From Lithobates sylvaticus (taxonomy: Eukaryota; Chordata; Amphibia; Anura; Ranidae): a DNA stretch of 64,000 nucleotides. The position numbers were made by a program, and so were the translations under genes. The notes under the pieces are model-generated. The model saw nothing but the letters and a program-made list of their open reading frames with translations. It was not told the origin of the DNA and did no database searches. Positions 61,901-63,199 of the stretch are shown in pieces. Every line of letters starts with the position of its first letter. The stretch's first letter is position 1. The stretch lies in NCBI GenBank assembly GCA_028564925.1, contig CM053034.1:92761626-92825625 (forward strand). The letters are read 5' to 3'.

Positions 61901-63199
61901 TTTCTGCTCTGTTCCTCTTGTGTAGTGACAATTCAAAATGTTGTATTTTCCCCCATTTTCAGTCCTGTTGCCTATAGGTACTAGGATAAATAGAGAGTAA
62001 ATCTCACCAATGGGGACACAGCCTGCAGTAAAAAACATAAAAGAGGTCTTAAACCTTTCCTACCCTTTCCTAGAAAAAATTGTACTAATATGTAAACTGT
62101 CCATTACTTCTTATATAAAAAGCTAGTTCCCTGGCTTTCATGCTAATTTACTATCTTCATTACTTTCTTAATTAATGACCAGGAACAAGCCTGCACATAA
62201 TGCCTGGTACACACTATGAGTTGTTTTTTTTCGTTCAGTCCAACTGAAGTGCTCAGGAGGAGGTCGCTTAACTAAGAATGTGATTTTAGTGCAGCAATCT
62301 CCCCGATGAGCTATTGTGTTCTGACAGGGGGACTGCAAAGATCCCGCCCACCCCACCAGAACATACTGGTCATCACTGATCAGATTCCGTTTGGCAAATG
62401 TTTTTCTGGCATGCCTATTCTTCAGAAGCGTGACGTTTGGCCGGCTTCTGTTGGACAGGGTGCTGTACACATGGGCTGAATGTCAGCCAGTTTCTGTTGA
62501 ACTGGATGATATTGGGCCCATGTGTGCCAGGCATTCGAAGATCTGACCTCACAGTGACTTTAATCACTGCATGCCATTTTTTGTATCAATGGCTCAGAAA
62601 CTATGAAAACCAGACAATCATACAGACAACTAGCATTTACGTAAGTAGGTCAGGAAAGGCAGCTTACATTTTTACAGTACGTGTCCATTTAAACCACTAG
62701 AATTCCTGAAGATGTACAGATTTTTTTTAAGGCTGAACTTGAAATTTTTTTAGTGTATATAATTGTGTAAAATGGTATAAACTTCAAATTGGGAGCCACA
62801 ATTGTACAGTTTAGAAATGTTACATGTGCATCACAGGAAACGTGACAAATATGGTTTACAAAGCAAAAATGTAAGAAAATAACCAGAAAAAAAAATCATA
62901 TTAACATAATATTTACAGCTTTTCTATAGTGACTTACATGGCTCCATCTACCACGGCTAAGTTTGTGGTCAGTTGAATGACGACATCTTTGACAGTGATA
63001 GTGATCTTGTCTATGAGTGGGTGATCACTGTTAGTTGACCAGTGGATATGGACGGAGAATTCCTTGTAAGAGTCCCGGCAATCAGAAGCCAAGTTGTAGG
63101 TGCACTTGCCAGGAAACTGGTAATAGTCCCCATCAAATGTCTTAAAGTGATTGTTCCCCCATGTACTGCAGACGTCGTGACCATGATTACGTTTTCGAC
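640..63199 (-). CDS. muc2: MUC2-like gel-forming mucin, N-terminal part of the gene (31 exons, partial)
   Basis: This gene encodes a secreted polymeric mucin. In the known family it is made in intestinal goblet cells, dimerises through its C-terminus, assembles through the VWD-C8-TIL units at its N-terminus, and forms the mucus gel. Exons joined by eye give VWD1, VWD2 and VWD3 assemblies, a linker, then Thr/Pro/Ser-rich sequence with one CysD domain. MUC2 is preferred over MUC5AC/5B because of close matches to remembered human MUC2, such as [55 protein letters not shown] and [12 protein letters not shown]. All 30 internal junctions keep frame and I see no stop, so it looks functional. The signal peptide, start codon and promoter lie beyond 64000; the remaining PTS and the C-terminus lie below 1. 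Coding DNA is about 8% of the span. The exact symbol is inference from memory of sequence. Confidence 0.9.
1757..2440 (-). repeat. Tandem duplication unit B (PTS exon with flanking intron)
   Basis: Second copy of the unit at 90-925, in the same orientation, offset by about 1.6 kb. The exon inside (2189-2257) is longer by a seven-codon stretch that resembles its own neighbouring sequence (KITT/KSTT). Confidence 0.75.
2189..2257 (-). CDS. muc2: muc2 exon dd: small PTS exon, duplicate unit B
   Basis: A 69-nt exon, phase 1-1: [23 protein letters not shown]. The acceptor is a tandem cagcag, so an alternative form one codon shorter is possible. Donor gtaagt. The exon and its flanking intron resemble the exon at 640-687. 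The intron before it (2258-3931) holds a Harbinger-like MITE (2506-3526). Confidence 0.85.
2506..3526. mobile_element. Non-autonomous Harbinger-like element (MITE), about 1 kb
   Basis: Starts TGCCACGTACACACGATCAG after TAA and ends in GATCGTGTATGCGGGG, an imperfect inverted match. Inside both ends are blocks of the same family as 30285-30690 (TTTCCGCCAACAAATGTTGG). The right end is worn, so its border is approximate. No transposase is visible. Confidence 0.65.
3932..4960 (-). CDS. muc2: muc2 exon cc: CysD domain plus PTS block
   Basis: The largest exon, 1,029 nt, phase 1-1. The first ~105 residues form a CysD (WxxW) domain: [77 protein letters not shown]. CysD domains are known to hold mucin chains together non-covalently in the gel; WSQW is the C-mannosylation-type motif. 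About 235 residues of Thr/Ser/Pro follow in irregular TTTP, TTPAT and SPTT runs, with no perfect long tandem repeat. Human MUC2 also has a CysD at this place. Acceptor is a long T tract then acag; donor gtaaga. Confidence 0.95.
5388..5432 (-). CDS. muc2: muc2 exon bb: small PTS exon
   Basis: A 45-nt exon in phase 1-1: [15 protein letters not shown], pure mucin-type sequence with many O-glycosylation sites. Acceptor cattttcag, donor gtaggt. It could be skipped without changing frame. The downstream intron (4961-5387) is 427 nt and carries a long poly(A) next to the acceptor on the plus strand (4965-4980), read as polypyrimidine in the gene. Confidence 0.82.
6050..6890 (-). mobile_element. LINE remnant, L1/Tx1-type, ORF2 C-terminus and 3' part
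   Basis: Minus-strand reading of 6535-6819 gives [20 protein letters not shown] then [20 protein letters not shown], the AAR...I..WK...P form seen near the C-terminus of L1-clade ORF2 proteins. The low-coordinate side would be 3' UTR. It is 5'-truncated and degraded; neither end is firm. Confidence 0.5.
7159..7343. mobile_element. hAT-type MITE, 185 bp
   Basis: Terminal inverted repeats CAATGCTTCTCAACTCCAGT and its complement (AGTTGAGAAACACTG at the right end) frame a nearly palindromic 185-bp element with GACCTGTTGGAGCGCCTTGA. An 8-bp target-site duplication, atctaata, lies at 7151-7158 and 7344-7351, the hAT hallmark. Confidence 0.9.
7714..7869 (-). CDS. muc2: muc2 exon aa: linker into PTS region
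   Basis: A 156-nt exon: [53 protein letters not shown]. The first half matches human CYWEICGPNGTVEKHFNICSSTTT, the second starts the Thr/Pro-rich mucin region. Phase 1 at both ends. Acceptor tttgtacag, donor gtaagg. The downstream intron (5433-7713) contains a LINE remnant (about 6050-6890) and a hAT MITE (7159-7343). Confidence 0.92.
8353..8396. repeat. (GA)n microsatellite
   Basis: About 44 bases of alternating A and G with one interruption in the middle. Confidence 0.95.
8563..8978 (-). repeat. LTR of the Gypsy fossil (3' side)
   Basis: Direct repeat of 14498-14914. It is the downstream LTR because coding runs on the minus strand. Confidence 0.9.
11175..12521. mobile_element. Harbinger-like DNA element nested in the Gypsy fossil
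   Basis: A 1,347-bp insertion flanked by TTA on both sides (11172-11174 and 12522-12524). The ends are TGCCGTGTACACATGATCGG and GATCGTGTGTACGCAGCA. Long sub-terminal inverted repeats (about 330 bp each: GTCCGGCGGACT, AAATGAACGGA, GACGGGACTAGC blocks) surround a GC-rich core. No transposase is seen. A 3-bp T-W-A target fits PIF/Harbinger; assignment is inference. Confidence 0.8.
14498..14914 (-). repeat. LTR of the Gypsy fossil (5' side)
   Basis: Direct repeat of 8563-8978, starting TGTCAGAAACC and ending CTGACA, followed by cagac. Confidence 0.9.
16731..16768 (-). CDS. muc2: muc2 exon z: 38-nt microexon
   Basis: A 38-nt exon: [14 protein letters not shown] once joined to its neighbours, equal to human CVCTNSSQVVC. 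Acceptor ctttttag, donor gtaatt. It sits before the largest intron (7870-16730, 8.9 kb), which is mostly a Gypsy fossil (8563-14914). The rest of that intron is a GA tract at 8353-8396 and, between 14915 and 16730, a repeat-like block at about 16030-16570 rich in GGGGCCCC. Confidence 0.88.
16845..17133. mobile_element. Short TTAA-associated MITE
   Basis: Begins TTTAAAGGACACCTGT and ends with the inverted match ACAGGTGTCGTTTTA, about 290 bp. TTAA is present on the left only. Confidence 0.55.
17366..17833. mobile_element. Harbinger-like MITE
   Basis: About 470 bp with inverted ends AGCCTCATACACACGATCGG and GATCGTGTGTACGGGCCT, and internal GGTCGGAC(T)TTTG repeats in both orientations. Same superfamily as 2506, 11175 and 30285. 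No coding capacity. Confidence 0.75.
18137..19090. mobile_element. hAT-like palindromic element made of ATTCG/CGAAT motifs
   Basis: A 954-bp element with ends TAGACTTGTGCA and TGCACATGTCTA and an 8-bp direct repeat gctaccag outside each end (18129-18136, 19091-19098). The two halves are inverted copies centred near 18530 (CCAAATTTGGCTGTTAGTGA in one arm, its complement in the other). Arms are filled with ATTCGTAAATTCGTAC-type repeats, giving spurious open frames. Non-autonomous. Confidence 0.8.
19823..19970 (-). CDS. muc2: muc2 exon y: TIL4 and VWC-like link
   Basis: A 148-nt exon: [49 protein letters not shown]. It matches human GCYPRCPKDRPIYEEDLKKCVTADKCGCYVEDTHY. Acceptor tggttttaag, donor gtaaga, ending in phase 2. 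The downstream intron (16769-19822) contains three short DNA elements: about 16845-17133, 17366-17833 and 18137-19090. Confidence 0.95.
20313..20444 (-). CDS. muc2: muc2 exon x: TIL4 start
   Basis: A 132-nt exon: [45 protein letters not shown]. [21 protein letters not shown] is diagnostic of mucin D3/TIL4. An N-V-T sequon is present. Acceptor ccccacag, donor gtgagt. The downstream intron (19971-20312) is 342 nt with nothing notable. Confidence 0.96.
21854..22010 (-). CDS. muc2: muc2 exon w: C8-3
   Basis: A 157-nt exon: [52 protein letters not shown]. It matches human FYEACVHDSCSCDTGGDCECFCSAVASYAQECTKEGACVFWRTPDLC. Acceptor cttttacaag, donor gtgagt. In the downstream intron (20445-21853) I recognise nothing. 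Confidence 0.96.
22584..22823 (-). CDS. muc2: muc2 exon v: end of VWD3, start of C8-3
   Basis: A 240-nt, phase 0-0 exon: [80 protein letters not shown]. It has the third CGLCGNFD motif and the MUC2-like [13 protein letters not shown] stretch. Acceptor ttttctccag, donor gtaagg. I see nothing notable in the downstream intron (22011-22583). Confidence 0.96.
23687..23745. repeat. (TA)n microsatellite
   Basis: About 59 bases of uninterrupted alternating T and A within the VWD3 intron. Confidence 0.95.
24087..24266 (-). CDS. muc2: muc2 exon u: VWD3
   Basis: A 180-nt exon: [60 protein letters not shown]. It aligns to human YTTREVGQYLVVESSTGIIVIWDKRTTVFIKLAPSYK. Acceptor ctcaattcag, donor gtaagc. 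The downstream intron (22824-24086) has a TA-dinucleotide tract (23687-23745) and a repeat-like block at about 22980-23430 ending GGTCTCTTTAA. Confidence 0.95.
24590..24790. repeat. Fragment related to the 62201-62533 element
   Basis: Contains GGACAGGGAGCTGTACATAT, GTCAGCCGGTTTCTGCTGAA and CCCGTGTGTACC, closely resembling the right half of 62201-62533. Ends are not clear. Confidence 0.45.
25566..25676 (-). CDS. muc2: muc2 exon t: VWD3
   Basis: A 111-nt, phase 0-0 exon: [37 protein letters not shown]. Near identity to human [28 protein letters not shown]. Acceptor ataattccag, donor gtatgt. The downstream intron (24267-25565) contains a fragment at about 24590-24790 related to the 62201 element, plus repeat-like sequence near 24900-25390 without clear ends. 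Confidence 0.95.
25974..26202. mobile_element. Hairpin MITE (GGGGTTGATTTAC family)
   Basis: Ends GGGGTTGATTTAC and AGTAAATGAACCCC are inverted copies. The interior has GCTTCACTTTGTGAAGAACA and TGCACATAATTGGAT, shared with 52927-53196. Confidence 0.65.
26832..26970 (-). CDS. muc2: muc2 exon s: start of VWD3
   Basis: A 139-nt exon: [47 protein letters not shown]. The acceptor is set at aacttcaag (exon base 26970) because only this keeps the frame; a closer-looking cag ten bases further in would shift it. [10 protein letters not shown] and YDFDG are MUC2 D3 signatures. Donor gtaagt. In the downstream intron (25677-26831) there is a hairpin repeat at 25974-26202. Confidence 0.93.
27074..27517 (-). 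mobile_element. TTAA-flanked GC-rich short element, copy 1
   Basis: Bounded by TTAA on both sides. Contains AGCAGCTACAAATACTGCAG, TGGTGCCGCCATTATC-like and GGGTGGAACCCCGC blocks in the opposite orientation to the copies at 31326 and 56212. A 165-codon open frame on the minus strand is a by-product of its GC content. Confidence 0.65.
28266..28411 (-). CDS. muc2: muc2 exon r: TIL3, second part
   Basis: A 146-nt exon: [49 protein letters not shown]. It matches human ECVSGCVCPDGLMDDGRGGC and IKVDCNTCTC. Acceptor tagtttcag, donor gtaatt, ending in phase 2. The downstream intron (26971-28265) contains a TTAA-flanked GC-rich element (27074-27517). Confidence 0.95.
28846..28986 (+). mobile_element. 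SINE-like retroposon with TAAA tail
   Basis: Sequence ATTGTAAGCTCTTCTGAGCA, then TTGTAAAGCGCTGCGTAAAC, GGCGCTATATAAATCC, ending in an (AATA)n tail. This module is widespread in frogs, from memory. No A/B box is firmly visible, so it may be the 3' end of a LINE instead. Confidence 0.6.
28992..29092 (-). CDS. muc2: muc2 exon q: TIL3, first part
   Basis: A 101-nt exon: [20 protein letters not shown] then [14 protein letters not shown]. Acceptor gccttacag region, donor gtaggt, phase 0 at the end. The downstream intron (28412-28991) ends in a SINE-like insertion (28846-28986) that stops only six bases before the donor position on the plus strand. Confidence 0.92.
29604..29650 (-). CDS. muc2: muc2 exon p: small VWC-like exon
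   Basis: A 47-nt exon: [16 protein letters not shown], matching human CVCRDGRLHCRQIRLIGQ. Acceptor tctctgccag, donor gtaagt. Both junction codons (TG-C before, A-CT after) read in frame. The downstream intron (29093-29603) holds nothing I can name. Confidence 0.9.
30285..30690. mobile_element. Harbinger-like MITE, 406 bp
   Basis: TGCCCTGTACACACGATCGG at the left after TAA; GATCGTGTGTACGGGGCA at the right before TGA. Inside, CAACAAATGTTGG-type motifs repeat in both orientations. A TWA-like 3-bp target is consistent but not identical on the two sides. Confidence 0.8.
30712..30853. mobile_element. Small hairpin MITE, 142 bp
   Basis: Ends GGGGTGGATCTACTAAAACT and its complement AGTTTTAGTAAATCAACCCC. 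The element folds on itself with CCAATCAGATTCCATG opposed to CTTCCATGCACAGCTG. Second copy at 38309-39382. Confidence 0.75.
31326..31735 (+). mobile_element. TTAA-flanked GC-rich short element, copy 2
   Basis: TTAA at both ends; GCGGAGCTCCACCC start and TATTTGTAGCTGCTGACTTT near the end, shared with copies 1 and 3. Confidence 0.65.
31800..32500 (+). repeat. Pyrimidine-rich block, possible old LTR fragment
   Basis: A stretch of CCTGCCTG, TGACC and CTGTTCCTG motifs reminiscent of amphibian Gypsy-type LTRs. No partner LTR, coding remnant or target duplication was found, so the identity is a guess. Confidence 0.25.
33432..33687 (-). CDS. muc2: muc2 exon o: TIL2 and VWC-like link
   Basis: A 256-nt exon: [73 protein letters not shown]. 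Acceptor atgcattgcag, donor gtaagt, ending in phase 2. It carries N-I-T and N-L-T sequons; the second is shared with human. The downstream intron (29651-33431) contains a Harbinger-like MITE (30285-30690), a hairpin MITE (30712-30853), a TTAA-flanked element (31326-31735) and a pyrimidine-rich LTR-like block (about 31800-32500). Confidence 0.94.
34187..36071. mobile_element. Tc1/mariner-type element, non-coding, with nested MITE
   Basis: Starts CAGTGGATATAC after TA (34185-34186) and ends GTACCCACTG before TA (36072-36073). The arms are long inverted copies (AAAAGGATCACCCCCTTATG against its complement near 35850; CAAAGCAACATAATGTGATT against the left sub-terminal sequence). A 760-bp insertion (about 34948-35707) splits it. 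No transposase frame is left. Confidence 0.8.
34948..35707. mobile_element. Palindromic MITE (GTATATACTCGAGTATAAGC family), copy 1
   Basis: Inverted ends GTATATACTCGAGTATAAGC and GCTTATACTCAAGTATATAT. The interior has repeated CCAAATTTGGGGTTCC and GACTTTGGGGCCC units in alternating orientation. It lies inside the Tc1-type element, so it inserted later. Same family as 60008-60664. Confidence 0.75.
36140..36616 (+). mobile_element. Short element, AAGTATA/GCTCTGTGCA family, copy 1
   Basis: Starts TTAAAGGAGTTGTAAAGGCA and contains GAGAAGAGAAGG-like and CTGCTCTGTGCAAAACAGGT, GTAAGTATAACATG blocks shared with 48555-48902 and 55421-55866. TTAA on the left only. Confidence 0.6.
37414..37540 (-). CDS. 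muc2: muc2 exon n: C8-2 end
   Basis: A 127-nt exon: [42 protein letters not shown]. Cysteine pattern and WGWR match C8-2 of MUC2. Acceptor ttgtctacag, donor gtaagt, ending in phase 1. The downstream intron (33688-37413) contains a Tc1-type element with a nested MITE (34187-36071) and a short element at 36140-36616. Confidence 0.94.
37939..37998. repeat. (AT)n microsatellite
   Basis: About 60 bases of alternating A and T in the C8-2 intron. Confidence 0.95.
38309..39382. mobile_element. Hairpin MITE split by a later insertion
   Basis: The left part (38309-38442) and right part (39350-39382) together match 30712-30853: GATTTACTAAAACTGGAG at the left, CTCCAGTTTTAGTAAATCAA at the right. The intervening 907 bp are the TTAA-flanked element at 38443-39349. 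Confidence 0.8.
38443..39349. mobile_element. TTAA-target (piggyBac-like) non-autonomous element
   Basis: Inserted at TTAA, duplicated at 38439-38442 and 39350-39353. Starts CCTCTTGCCGACCAGCCGTC, a sequence common in ranid frogs from memory, and ends GGGGCTGGAGTGG. No coding capacity. Exact TTAA duplication is typical of piggyBac; the family is inference. Confidence 0.75.
39701..39795 (-). CDS. muc2: muc2 exon m: C8-2
   Basis: A 95-nt exon: [20 protein letters not shown] then [13 protein letters not shown], matching human HWCSLLKKTETPFGRCHSAVDPAEYYK. Acceptor acttttcag, donor gtgagt, ending in phase 0. The downstream intron (37541-39700) holds an AT microsatellite and a hairpin MITE split by a TTAA-flanked element. 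Confidence 0.93.
39982..42146 (+). mobile_element. 5'-truncated LINE, L1/Tx1-type
   Basis: A 15-bp duplication, aaaaaacaacaagat, flanks it (39967-39981, 42147-42161). Plus-strand readings near 40590-40810 give [20 protein letters not shown] and, one frame over, [18 protein letters not shown], the C-terminal zinc-knuckle/end region of L1-clade ORF2. A frameshift and stops show that it is dead. A 3' UTR with CAATAAAATGTATTG precedes the A-rich end. The UTR is split by the hAT element at 41069-41871. Confidence 0.85.
41069..41871. mobile_element. hAT MITE nested in the LINE, 803 bp
   Basis: Starts CAGTGATGTAAGTAAC and ends CCAACACTG; 8-bp duplication ctccttag at 41061-41068 and 41872-41879. Inside, GGGTCTAGTATTACTGTAAC and its complement form a large inverted repeat around about 41580. 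No transposase. Confidence 0.88.
42556..42720 (-). CDS. muc2: muc2 exon l: end of VWD2, start of C8-2
   Basis: A 165-nt exon: [55 protein letters not shown]. It carries the second GLCGNFN motif. Acceptor actttaaag, donor gtaata. The downstream intron (39796-42555) is mostly a 5'-truncated LINE with a hAT element inside it, both listed. Confidence 0.95.
43321..43458 (-). CDS. muc2: muc2 exon k: VWD2
   Basis: A 138-nt exon: [47 protein letters not shown]. Acceptor ttcttctgcag, donor gttagt. This is the beta-rich body of VWD2 (human LAPVMQLFVTLDQASQGQVQG). In the downstream intron (42721-43320) I see nothing notable. Confidence 0.93.
44342..44411 (-). CDS. muc2: muc2 exon j: VWD2
   Basis: A 70-nt exon: [20 protein letters not shown] then HITG, matching human VVVFKSDGSVLLNELQVNLP. 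Acceptor tttctgcag, donor gtaata. The downstream intron (43459-44341) has poly(A) and poly(T) tracts and nothing else recognised. Confidence 0.93.
44630..44740 (-). CDS. muc2: muc2 exon i: VWD2 (GC donor)
   Basis: A 111-nt, 37-codon exon in phase 0-0: [37 protein letters not shown]. It matches human MUC2 LLGELAPCGSTDKQTCLKTVVLLADKKKN. Homology and frame put the 3' end at CAAAAT before gcaagt, a second GC donor; the alternative GT four bases on gives the wrong phase. The intron that follows is 218 nt (44412-44629). An N-E-S sequon is present. Confidence 0.91.
45340..45960 (+). repeat. Probable ranid interspersed repeat
   Basis: Starts CTCCCTGGCAGTATTCCCGA, with AGCCACAGATCGGGATCGC and a GC-rich then AT-rich layout I recall from frog repeats. 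No inverted ends or target duplication found; borders are guesses. Confidence 0.4.
47027..47165 (-). CDS. muc2: muc2 exon h: start of VWD2 (GC donor)
   Basis: A 139-nt exon: [40 protein letters not shown] and CYYVLSK. The second VWD domain starts here. The exon must end AAG before gcaagt, so this intron uses a GC donor: the only nearby GT, four bases on, would break frame with the next exon. Acceptor ttattatag. The downstream intron (44741-47026) holds repeat-like stretches at about 45340-45610 and 46540-46785, the second ending in TTTA next to AAGTTC. Confidence 0.92.
48225..48342 (-). CDS. muc2: muc2 exon g: end of TIL1, VWC-like link
   Basis: A 118-nt exon: [20 protein letters not shown] then [20 protein letters not shown]. 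Acceptor ttattttcag, donor gtaaga, ending in phase 2 inside a TGC codon. The downstream intron (47166-48224) has a self-complementary stretch around 47500-47710 that looks like part of an old MITE, and nothing else I can name. Confidence 0.93.
48555..48902 (+). mobile_element. TTAA-flanked short element, AAGTATA/GCTCTGTGCA family, copy 2
   Basis: TTAA at both ends. Shares GGGGGACCCCAGAAGAGGAA, GCTCTGTGCAATACC and GAGCAGGTAAGTATAAAC with 36140 and 55421. The splice-donor-like GGTAAGTA recurs in all three copies but is not used by muc2 as far as I can see. Confidence 0.65.
49208..49935 (-). repeat. Left arm of the large inverted repeat
   Basis: Inverse complement of 50327-51054: paired positions sum to 100262 throughout. 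Confidence 0.9.
49211..51144. mobile_element. Insertion with a near-perfect inverted repeat, 14-bp target duplication
   Basis: Two arms of 728 bp (49208-49935 and 50327-51054) are inverse complements with no net length change and very few mismatches, around a 391-bp spacer. The right arm continues 90 bp further (51055-51144). The 14-mer atactccatatata lies just outside (49197-49210 and 51145-51158), as left by target-primed retrotransposition. The arms start GTGAATAGGTGATACTGTGG. No recognisable protein; a 74-codon frame occurs once in each arm as mirror images. Confidence 0.85.
50327..51054 (+). repeat. Right arm of the large inverted repeat
   Basis: Inverse complement of 49208-49935; differences noted only at the A/T-rich tract near 50990-51010. 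Confidence 0.9.
51336..51814 (+). mobile_element. TTAA-flanked short element
   Basis: TTAA at 51336-51339 and 51811-51814. Starts AGAGGAACTGCAGTCTGC and ends GAAGGTCCGC. No inverted ends longer than a few bases and no coding capacity; the TTAA pair suggests a piggyBac-type origin. Confidence 0.6.
51842..51967 (-). CDS. muc2: muc2 exon f: TIL1 domain
   Basis: A 126-nt exon coding [19 protein letters not shown] then [20 protein letters not shown] and CPEG. This is the first trypsin-inhibitor-like, cysteine-rich unit; the [15 protein letters not shown] stretch is the strongest MUC2 signature in the window. Acceptor ttttacag, donor gtgagt. The downstream intron (48343-51841) carries the large inverted repeat and two TTAA-flanked elements. 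Confidence 0.95.
52391..52561. mobile_element. Small GC-rich MITE, 171 bp
   Basis: Ends AGACCCCTTTCACCC and GTGTGAAAGGGGTCT are inverted copies. Interior GGCGCTTTACCA and TTTAGCGCTGTAGCGCC. Confidence 0.75.
52927..53196. mobile_element. Hairpin MITE (GGTTTACTAAAAGGCAAATAG family)
   Basis: Ends GGTGGTTTACTAAAAGGCAA and TTGCCTTTAGTAAAACCACC are inverted copies; the central part matches 25974-26202. Confidence 0.75.
54110..54260. repeat. Fragment related to the 62201 element
   Basis: GGTCATAGATGGTTCAAATC and CAGCCGGTCCCTGCTGAACT resemble the GTCAGCCAGTTTCTGTTGAA block of 62201-62533. Worn, with no clear ends. Confidence 0.35.
54920..55136 (-). CDS. muc2: muc2 exon e: C8-1 domain
   Basis: A 217-nt exon coding [40 protein letters not shown] and [18 protein letters not shown]. 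The cysteine spacing is that of the first C8 domain, and GGxPGNWRT matches human MUC2 nearly exactly. Acceptor cccctatag, donor gtaagt, ending in phase 1. The downstream intron (51968-54919) contains a short GC-rich MITE (52391-52561), a hairpin repeat (52927-53196) and a fragment near 54110-54260. Confidence 0.94.
55421..55866 (+). mobile_element. TTAA-flanked short element, AAGTATA/GCTCTGTGCA family, copy 3
   Basis: TTAA at both ends, then AGTGGTTCTAAACCCTAAAT, a small hairpin TTACCTTCATGCATTCCTTG, and the shared GGGGGACCCAAGAAGAGAAG and CAGAGCAGGTAAGTATAGAC blocks. Confidence 0.7.
56212..56618 (+). mobile_element. GC-rich short element, copy 3
   Basis: Starts TTAAAAGGGAATTTCACTGA and ends AAGTATTTGTAGCTGCTGAC...GATCCTCTTTA, matching 31326-31735 and the reverse of 27074-27517. 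The right TTAA is no longer exact. Confidence 0.6.
57205..57320 (-). CDS. muc2: muc2 exon d: end of VWD1
   Basis: A 116-nt exon, acceptor tgctcctcag, donor gtgagt. It encodes [20 protein letters not shown], then [19 protein letters not shown]. It corresponds to the VWD1-C8 junction of MUC2 (EFGNMQKINQP in human). The downstream intron (55137-57204) contains two TTAA-type short elements at 55421-55866 and 56212-56618. Confidence 0.9.
58130..58511 (+). mobile_element. Poly(A)-ended retroposon, family unknown
   Basis: About 380 bp, GC-rich, ending GGCACCGGGTGGAGTTTTTG, CACACGCCACTGGCTTTTC and a run of 13 A. A 15-base stretch GGCCTTTTGGCTTAG at about 58191-58205 differs by one base from the 5' region of U2 snRNA, possibly by chance. 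No open frame resembles a known protein. It may be the 3' end of a LINE or a SINE. Confidence 0.5.
58757..58847 (-). CDS. muc2: muc2 exon c: VWD1 CGLCG segment
   Basis: A 91-nt exon: [20 protein letters not shown] then [10 protein letters not shown]. It carries the CGLCG motif, the CXXC-type motif of VWD assemblies, and an N-H-T glycosylation sequon. Acceptor cttacttag, donor gtgagt, ending in phase 1. The downstream intron (57321-58756) holds a poly(A)-ended retroposon, described separately; I see nothing else in it. Confidence 0.94.
59057..59171 (-). CDS. muc2: muc2 exon b: VWD1 middle
   Basis: A 115-nt exon with acceptor ttttgcag and donor gtgaga. It continues VWD1: [20 protein letters not shown] then [18 protein letters not shown]. 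The split isoleucine codon joins it in frame to the previous exon (DGA-I-ARTP). The next intron is only 209 nt and holds nothing notable. Confidence 0.93.
60008..60664. mobile_element. Palindromic MITE (GTATATACTCGAGTATAAGC family), copy 2
   Basis: Inverted ends CGTATATACTCGAGTATAGG and CTTATATTCGAGTATATACG. A second inverted repeat lies in the centre: GGAACACTGCACACTGA and its complement, CGTCCGTGATAGG against CCTATCACGGACG, with centre near 60440. Unlike copy 1 (34948-35707) its core is GC-rich. Confidence 0.75.
61719..61749. repeat. Eight-base tandem repeat
   Basis: About four copies of CTATCAGT in the VWD1 intron. Confidence 0.85.
62201..62533. mobile_element. Short MITE, 333 bp
   Basis: Ends TGCCTGGTACACAC and GTGTGCCAGGCA are inverted copies. 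Interior CTGTACACATGGGC and GTCAGCCAGTTTCTGTTGAA; related worn pieces at 24590-24790 and 54110-54260. No clear target duplication. Confidence 0.7.
62938..63199 (-). CDS. muc2: muc2 exon a: start of VWD1
   Basis: First visible exon, 262 nt. It begins after the acceptor ttgttcccag in phase 1 and ends at donor gtaagt in phase 2. It encodes [20 protein letters not shown]...[13 protein letters not shown], the usual opening of the first von Willebrand D domain of gel-forming mucins. The human counterpart is also preceded by a signal-peptide exon, which is not in the window. In 63200-64000 (the intron upstream) I recognise nothing. The downstream intron (59172-62937) holds two MITEs, listed separately, and an eight-base tandem repeat near 61720. 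Confidence 0.93.

Noticed and set aside
61778-62038. Possible extra exon with [12 protein letters not shown]
   Set aside because: No fitting splice sites in phase, and exons 62938-63199 and 59057-59171 already join in frame with expected homology.
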